From Clostridiales bacterium (GTDB lineage: Bacteria; Bacillota; Clostridia; Oscillospirales; CAG-272): 64,000 bases of DNA. The notes beneath the pieces were generated by a model. It worked only from the letters and a program-made list of their open reading frames with translations. It ran no database searches and was not told where the DNA came from. The position numbers were made by a program, and so were the translations under genes. Where the stretch lies: the NCBI GenBank assembly GCA_012837425.1, contig DURE01000004.1, positions 1 through 64,000 on the forward strand. The letters are read 5' to 3'. This document shows, one piece after another, positions 58,544 to 64,000 of the stretch (positions within the stretch are counted from its first letter, which is position 1; every line of letters starts with the position of its first letter).

Positions 58544-59038
58544 TTACTTGTTCAGTTCTTCCTCAACGGCCTTGTTTCTGGCAAGAACACGTTCACGCTC
58601 GGCCCGCCGGCGCTCTGCCAGCTTCTCTGCAAGTCCCTCATCAGTGAGCGAGAGTATTTCAATCGACAGCAAAGCGGCGTTGACTCCTCCGTCCACCGCA
58701 ACCGTCGCCACGGGTATTCCCGGCGGCATCTGAACCGTGGACAGCAGTGCGTCAACACCGCCTAAATTTCCGGATTTTATAGGTATCCCGACAACCGGGA
58801 TCGTTGTAAGAGCCGCAACCGCTCCCGCAAGGTGTGCGGCCATGCCGGCAGCCGCAATTATCACCCCGAACCCCCGCTCGCGCGCAGACGAGCAGAAGAC
58901 CCTCACCTCGTCAGGGGTGCGGTGGGCCGACCAGACGTGAGCTTCATACGGCACGCCGAACTCTCTTAGCACCTCTGCCGCTTTTCTCACGACCGGCAAA
59001 TCGCTGTCGCTCCCCATGATAATCGCAACCTTTTTCAT
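58544..59038 (-). CDS. purE: N5-carboxyaminoimidazole ribonucleotide mutase
   Basis: KVAIIMGSDSDLPVVRKAAEVLREFGVPYEAHVWSAHRTPD, GVIIAAAGMAAHLAGAVAALTTIPVVGIP. Confidence 0.97.
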   Translation of the reverse strand: MKKVAIIMGSDSDLPVVRKAAEVLREFGVPYEAHVWSAHRTPDEVRVFCSSARERGFGVIIAAAGMAAHLAGAVAALTTIPVVGIPIKSGNLGGVDALLSTVQMPPGIPVATVAVDGGVNAALLSIEILSLTDEGLAEKLAERRRAERERVLARNKAVEEELNK

Positions 59039-59059
59039 CTGTCAGCATTCCTTCCCCAA

Positions 59060-59104
59060 AAAAATCAAAAAGAGCGCACTTGCTCCCCTATAAAGTAAGT
59101 GCGC
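59060..59104 (-). terminator. Riboswitch-associated intrinsic terminator
   Basis: Minus strand gcgcactt...aagtgcgc followed by tctttttgattttttt, just before purE. Confidence 0.85.
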
Positions 59105-59205
59105 CCAGACGGTCGGCAAAAAGCTGGGTTTTCCGCTCCTTGGTGGTTCTCCACCCTTACCCGTCAGTTACGGAAACCTGTCAAAGGACTGCCCTCGGGA
59201 GGCTC
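59103..59205 (-). ncRNA. ZTP (pfl) riboswitch aptamer
   Basis: Minus strand gtaactgacgggtaagggtggagaaccaccaaggagcgg...gccgaccgtctgggc, the pfl-motif hallmark, upstream of purE. Confidence 0.92.
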
Positions 59206-59219
59206 CTTTTTACATATGA

Positions 59220-59249
59220 ATTATATCACGCGGGGGGTGTGTCTGTCAA
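59220..59249 (-). promoter_or_regulatory. Promoter TTGACA-18-TATAAT for the purine operon
   Basis: Reverse complement of tgtcaa (59244-59249) and attata (59220-59225). Confidence 0.75.
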
Positions 59250-59415
59250 CCGTCTTGGAACAATAACTCATCCAAATCCGAGCAAAAAAGTGCTGCGGGT
59301 TTTAGTGTATTTTGTCCATTGCATAAGTAATCAATCGCTTTCGTGTCCGGGTTTGCTTGTTTTTTCGGGATAAATGTATTATAATAATCCTGTATTCCGG
59401 GAAGGAGGGCCGCAT

Positions 59416-60072
59416 ATGATACGGGTTTATTTTGCCGACATAACGCCGCTTGCGGAGCCTTGGCGCTTTGCCGCGGTGCTCAAGCGGCTCTCGACCGAGC
59501 GCCGCAGAAAGGCCGAAGCCTGCAAAACCGAGCAAGCCCGGCTGCTCTCGGCCGGAGCAGGCTACCTGCTCTCATATGCGCTCTCGCTCCTCGGAATTGA
59601 CGAGGCGACCATGGAGTACAGCTACAACCAATACGGCAAACCCAGTTTCAACCGCCGCAAATCACTTGATTTCTCGCTCTCGCATTCGGGCAGCATGGCA
59701 ATATGCGCCCTCTCGGACTGCGGGCCTGTGGGTTGCGATATCGAGTCGCCCGGCCGGCGCAGCCTCCCGGCGGCGCGGCGCTTTTTCCACCCGAATGAGT
59801 ATGAGCATATAATATGTTCGGCAGACCCCGGGCGCGAGTTTCTCAGAATATGGACGCTTAAGGAAAGCTATATAAAAGCGCTCGGCACCGGCCTTGCCAC
59901 CCGGCTCTCCTCCTTTGAGATAGTTCCTGCAAGCCCGCCTTGTCTGCGGGGCGACGACAGGTATCATTTTGCCGAATTTTTGCTTGATAACGGCTGTTTT
60001 GCGGCGGTCTGCGGCACCGAAAAAGCTCTCCTTGACCCTGTATTCGTCGACCTCGGAAGCCTGAAAAAATAA
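59416..60072 (+). CDS. 4'-phosphopantetheinyl transferase (Sfp family)
   Basis: GKPSFNRRKSLDFSLSHSG, GPVGCDIESPGRRS, RIWTLKESYIKALGTGL; start MIRVYFADI at 59416. Confidence 0.92.
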   Translation: MIRVYFADITPLAEPWRFAAVLKRLSTERRRKAEACKTEQARLLSAGAGYLLSYALSLLGIDEATMEYSYNQYGKPSFNRRKSLDFSLSHSGSMAICALSDCGPVGCDIESPGRRSLPAARRFFHPNEYEHIICSADPGREFLRIWTLKESYIKALGTGLATRLSSFEIVPASPPCLRGDDRYHFAEFLLDNGCFAAVCGTEKALLDPVFVDLGSLKK

Positions 60073-60089
60073 TTCCGTGCCTGTCTGTA

Positions 60090-60118
60090 TTGACAAAATA
60101 CCGCCGCGATGATACAAT
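60090..60118 (+). promoter_or_regulatory. Promoter TTGACA-17-TACAAT upstream of the AEC transporter
   Basis: ttgaca 60090-60095, tacaat 60113-60118. Confidence 0.65.
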
Positions 60119-60291
60119 AAGCGCGTTTGCCGGTGAGCCACAAGTATCCATAAGAACACAAAATCCCCCCAAAGGAGCGGCATAATTAAGAGGCCGTCTG
60201 CTCCGGCAGACTAATATACCCCGGCAAGCCTAAAAACCTTAATGAGCTATTTCAGAGCATACCTGCCGCATATCACGAAAGGCTTTACATA

Positions 60292-61242
60292 ATGAGTGTT
60301 TTTTACGTTGTCCTGAATAAAACCGTCATCATGATGGCGCTTATTGCCATCGGATACCTGCTCGGCAGAAAGGGGGTTGTCAGCCGACAGGCCGGGCGGG
60401 ATTTGGCGGTGCTTGAAACCCGGTTTTTCCTCCCGGCGTATCTGTTCACCGTTCTGTCTGAAAACCTCGACGCTCAAAAACTCCGCGTCAACTTAGGGCT
60501 CCTGCTCTTCGGACTGGTTTTTTTTGTGGTGCTGATAGTGCTTTCATTCCTGCTCTCGCGCACGGTACGGGGAGAGCCGCTCGAGCGGTTTATGGCCTTT
60601 TACATGCTGAACTACCCGAACTACGGTTATTTCGGATATCCGGTGGTCTTAGCCGCGTACGGCCCTGAGGTGCTCACTCAGTTTATAATCTTCGCGCTGC
60701 CGATAACTCTGTCAATCAACACCTACGGCGCCTGGCTGCTGACCACGCGGCGCAGTCAGTCCCCACATGAAAAATTCACGCCAAAAAGCCTGCTTGCCCT
60801 GCCGTTTGAGGTTTTTGCCGCTGTCATTTTTGGCGCGCTCTGCGGGCTGCTTGACCTTCCGCTGCCCGGCGTGGTCGGGGAGTTTTTCAGCTTCTCGGCC
60901 GCCTGCATGAGCCCGGTCGCCATGCTGCTTACCGGGCTTATCCTCTCAACCCTGCCGCCGGGGAAGATTTTCGGCTCGGGCAAGGCTTATTACTTCAACG
61001 CACTCAAGCTCGTCATTCTACCGGCCATTACCGGCTCGGTTTTCTATCTCGTCGGGCTGCGCGGCATCTACCTTGCATTCCCGGTTGTCATGTCGGCCAT
61101 GCCTGTCGGCATGAATGTGGTCATCTTCTCACGTCCCGAGCAGCCCGACTACCAGAGCTCCGGGGTGACCTGCTTTATCTCGTATGTAATCGCCCTTCTC
61201 ACCGTGCCTGCGGTGTTCGGATTGCTGTCGCTGGTAATTTAA
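60292..61242 (+). CDS. AEC-family (auxin efflux carrier-like) transporter
   Basis: Ten-TM-like pattern, NYGYFGYPVVLAAYGPEVL, MSPVAMLLTGLIL, FSRPEQPDYQSSGVTCFISYVIALLTVP. Confidence 0.9.
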   Translation: MSVFYVVLNKTVIMMALIAIGYLLGRKGVVSRQAGRDLAVLETRFFLPAYLFTVLSENLDAQKLRVNLGLLLFGLVFFVVLIVLSFLLSRTVRGEPLERFMAFYMLNYPNYGYFGYPVVLAAYGPEVLTQFIIFALPITLSINTYGAWLLTTRRSQSPHEKFTPKSLLALPFEVFAAVIFGALCGLLDLPLPGVVGEFFSFSAACMSPVAMLLTGLILSTLPPGKIFGSGKAYYFNALKLVILPAITGSVFYLVGLRGIYLAFPVVMSAMPVGMNVVIFSRPEQPDYQSSGVTCFISYVIALLTVPAVFGLLSLVI

Positions 61243-61243
61243 T

Positions 61244-61264
61244 GGGGCTCCGCCCCGCATCCCG
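61244..61264 (-). repeat. Dispersed repeat copy E (minus): cgggatgcggggcggagcccc
   Basis: Related to cggggtgcggggcagcgccccg, directly after the AEC stop. Confidence 0.4.
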
Positions 61265-61304
61265 TGCTATGCTGCCACTCGCCCACTGGCTGAATGAAGG
61301 GTAA

Positions 61305-61349
61305 CAACACAAAGCCGCCCCGGGGGTTCCCTGCGGCGGCTTTGTGTTG
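61305..61349. terminator. Bidirectional hairpin caacacaaagccgcc...ggcggctttgtgttg between convergent genes
   Basis: 15-nt perfect arms. Confidence 0.75.
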
Positions 61350-61354
61350 AATTT

Positions 61355-62755
61355 TCATTGCGCCTGGTCTTGCTCCCCGGCAGCCTGCTCCAGTACCTGC
61401 CTGAAGTTGCCGAAGGACTCCTTGGCAAACCTGATCTCGCACACCTCGCCGTCCTTTTCATAAGTCAGCACTACACACTCGGCGCCCTCCTCAAGCTTGT
61501 CAAGGCCAAGTCCGGTGACCTCCCCGAAGGGGATTACCGCCGACCTGACCCCCCGCCCTTCCATGGCTTGGCCAAGGTCATTTAAGAAGCAAATCCTGTC
61601 GCCGTCAACCCAGACATCGAACAGGTCGCCCGACATGCCGGTAACCTGAAGTGTGCTGTCGGGCTTATGGTGCGCGGCGGCAAATTTAGCGTATTTGAGC
61701 TCGACCGGGGATATGCCCGCCGATGCGGCTAATCTGGAGGACTCTTCCGAGCCTTCCCCTTCTGTGTCGCCGGCCGGCTCGTCACACTTGCCGGGCTCTG
61801 CCTCGGCAGCTTCGTCGGGCAGGGCTACACAAGAGGGCTCGTAATCATAAACTATATCGTCAAAGGGCCTGTAAACCTCCTCTTCGGGCAGCTCCTCACC
61901 CTCATCCGCCCCGGCCGGCGTGTCCCCCCGCTCTTGTGGCTCGGGCGCCGCCTCAGAGGGCTGCTCCTCCTCATAGGGAACATACATCTCTGCCCCGCCG
62001 GTATCCTCGGCCTCCGGTTCTTCCTCCGCGAGAGCCAAATTGTCGGTGACATTTTCGGCTCCGGGGTCATCAACTCCCCCATCGTCGGCATTATCGTCGG
62101 CGTCGACTATTTCATAGAACATATACTCGGCAAAGCTGAGACCGTCAAAAAGGCAGAGCAGCATCAGTATCACAAAAATCGAGGCCAGCCCGCCGAACAC
62201 CGCAGCCAGAGCCCCCAAAACGCCGGTTGCCCTGACACCGTCGAGTATCAGCATCACAAGTGAGTAGAAGATAAAATAAAGCGCGCCGCTATAAACCAGC
62301 CAGTATTTTACCGGCTTGTCGTTTACCACAAACTGGTCGAGCATCAGCGTGCCGTAAAGCGCCAGCGCGGCTAAAAGGCCGAGGACGGCAAGTATGGTGT
62401 TCAAAACGCCGTCCGCACCGGCAAGGGCCACGCCGGAAAGCACCAGCGAGAGGGCGGAATACGCAATGAGGACCAGCGATTTCCCGCGGACGACAAAAAA
62501 CTCATCACTTGCAGGTAAAAGCAGCGTCAGGAAAAGAAGCACCAGCCCGACTGTGAGCGGCCTGAGTATATCCCACACCCCGCCGGCTGCAATCCCTGTG
62601 ATTATATTGAGCACACACGATACAACCGCAAACAGCAGCGCGCAGCCGAAAATCGCCGCCTCGAGCTTTGATTCGTTTTTCATAAGCCTCTCTGCAATGC
62701 CGGAGACAATCCTCTGGATTTGAGTGCGCGCTAATTTCTTGTTTTCTTCCTTCAT
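61355..62755 (-). CDS. Membrane protein with acidic linker and C-terminal globular domain, function unknown
   Basis: Multiple N-terminal TM segments, Glu/Asp/Pro-rich linker, soluble C-terminus; start MKEENKKLARTQ at 62755 preferred. Confidence 0.75.
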   Translation of the reverse strand: MKEENKKLARTQIQRIVSGIAERLMKNESKLEAAIFGCALLFAVVSCVLNIITGIAAGGVWDILRPLTVGLVLLFLTLLLPASDEFFVVRGKSLVLIAYSALSLVLSGVALAGADGVLNTILAVLGLLAALALYGTLMLDQFVVNDKPVKYWLVYSGALYFIFYSLVMLILDGVRATGVLGALAAVFGGLASIFVILMLLCLFDGLSFAEYMFYEIVDADDNADDGGVDDPGAENVTDNLALAEEEPEAEDTGGAEMYVPYEEEQPSEAAPEPQERGDTPAGADEGEELPEEEVYRPFDDIVYDYEPSCVALPDEAAEAEPGKCDEPAGDTEGEGSEESSRLAASAGISPVELKYAKFAAAHHKPDSTLQVTGMSGDLFDVWVDGDRICFLNDLGQAMEGRGVRSAVIPFGEVTGLGLDKLEEGAECVVLTYEKDGEVCEIRFAKESFGNFRQVLEQAAGEQDQAQ

Positions 62756-63066
62756 ACATATTTGCCCGTCCTCGGAAATTTTTCGCATTGAACACTTACT
62801 ATCCTGCGGCCTTATACCTGAGCCGGAGTCCTTTCGGGCTCAGGAAGAAAAACCGCTTTACATATACATAATGATAGCACACCGGCATATTGTTGTCAAT
62901 GTTTTGGGGGCTTTATTATATTCATTTCTTTGCGCGCCACATGTCCGCGCGCTGCATTGTTATTGGTGTATTCTGCGGTTGCCGACTCATCGTTTTACCA
63001 CAGAGTCGACCTGCGGTCGCCGGCTGTGCCCTTGTGTGCTGCACTGCTGAGCGCGCTAAAACGGGC

Positions 63067-63099
63067 TTGGGAGAAACCTCTTTCAAGAGTTTCTCCCAA
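63067..63099 (-). terminator. Hairpin downstream of rpmF
   Basis: ttgggagaaa...tttctcccaa stem with T-rich minus-strand tail. Confidence 0.6.
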
Positions 63100-63119
63100 A
63101 CACCTGATATTGAATAATA

Positions 63120-63311
63120 TCACTTTTTCTCTTTTTCGGTTTTGACAACCTCTTCGCCGTCATAGCTTCCGCAGGCCGGGCAAACACGATGAGCCGTAAT
63201 CAATTCCTTGCATTTCGGACACTGAACCAACACGGGTGCGGCGAGCTTTGAGTTGTTTGACCTTCTCTTGTCCCTGCGTGCCCCGGACACCTTTCTCTTG
63301 GGTACTGCCAT
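63120..63311 (-). CDS. rpmF: 50S ribosomal protein L32
   Basis: MAVPKRKVSGARRDKRRSNNSKLAAPVLVQCPKCKELITAHRVCPACGSYDGEEVV. Confidence 0.97.
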   Translation of the reverse strand: MAVPKRKVSGARRDKRRSNNSKLAAPVLVQCPKCKELITAHRVCPACGSYDGEEVVKTEKEKK

Positions 63312-63380
63312 ATCTTAACCTCCTTGCACAATGCGTTAAACCGCATATCCCTGCATAAATGTAATTGTTTATAAACTTTA

Positions 63381-63932
63381 TTACCTGCCGCCGTCATCCT
63401 TTTGGTCCTCATCCTCCTCAAGGAGCCGGGCAAGCACGGCCAGCCTCGGGTCGATATACTTGTTTGAGCACCCGCAGCCCTGCCGCTTGGGGGTCCCGCA
63501 GACCTGACAGAGCCCCTCGCAGTCTTCGGAGCAGAGGAACCTTAGCGGAAACTCAAGGATTATCGACTCTAAAACCTCCCGGTCGACGTCAAGCCTGCCG
63601 TTTTTTATTATTGCGTATTCCAATTCGTCAAAGTCTTCACCGTCATCCGGACTTTTATCGCAGCCCTCGTCGGCCTTCTGCTCAATGAGCGTCCTTTCAA
63701 AATCAAACCTGTGCAGGCCCGAAACCTCGACAAGACATCTTGCGCACTCGGTGCGATAGGGCAGCTCGACTTTGAGCGACAGCCTCATGTATCCGGCATT
63801 GTTGGTAATCAGGCCGATAACATGCGCGTCAGACGTGAACTCCACCCCGTCTGTCGGCTCGGGAGTCAGCCAAAAATCAATCGAAATGCTATCGACCTCG
63901 CCGCGTAGCAGCGGCCCCATATCGATAATCAT
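63381..63932 (-). CDS. DUF177 protein (YceD family)
   Basis: ARCLVEVSGLHRFDFERTLIEQ, LRFLCSEDCEGLCQVCGTPKRQGCGC; adjacent to rpmF. Confidence 0.93.
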   Translation of the reverse strand: MIIDMGPLLRGEVDSISIDFWLTPEPTDGVEFTSDAHVIGLITNNAGYMRLSLKVELPYRTECARCLVEVSGLHRFDFERTLIEQKADEGCDKSPDDGEDFDELEYAIIKNGRLDVDREVLESIILEFPLRFLCSEDCEGLCQVCGTPKRQGCGCSNKYIDPRLAVLARLLEEDEDQKDDGGR

Positions 63933-64000
63933 AGGCCTGTATCCTTTTTACGTCCGATAAAAACAAAGCCGGTCAGGGCGCAACAGATAATATTATATCC

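Overview
The window looks like a contiguous chromosomal segment of a GC-rich Clostridia/Ruminococcaceae-type Firmicute (lineage inferred from gene content). It is densely coding with mostly housekeeping and carbohydrate functions. In order it holds: a methyltransferase fragment, Sua5/TsaC, ParC, DeoC, an amidohydrolase, a xylose locus (xylB, GH3, xylA), a split 2-hydroxyacyl-CoA-dehydratase/tandem-ASKHA activase pair, an orphan sugar-binding lipoprotein, ABC transporters, two MBL-fold proteins, rubredoxin, a NamZ-like DUF1343 protein, a SpoVB/MATE-like flippase, LexA, a complete glycogen operon, a Gld-like ABC cassette with a GldG-like and a DUF4340 protein, IreB, RibF, tRNA-Ser(CGA), and a long purine operon (purE to purL, then fhs) preceded by a ZTP (pfl) riboswitch. 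I saw no CRISPR array, phage or intact transposon. The observations most worth a second look are a frameshifted and truncated barstar relic just downstream of tRNA-Ser, a 19-bp inverted repeat over the tRNA-Ser promoter, a purH function split into a stand-alone AICAR transformylase plus a PurO-type IMP cyclohydrolase, and a dispersed GC-rich repeat family, one tandem copy of which sits inside the purine operon. I did not find a clearly new multi-gene system. The least characterised modules are the activase/dehydratase pair and the Gld-like cassette.
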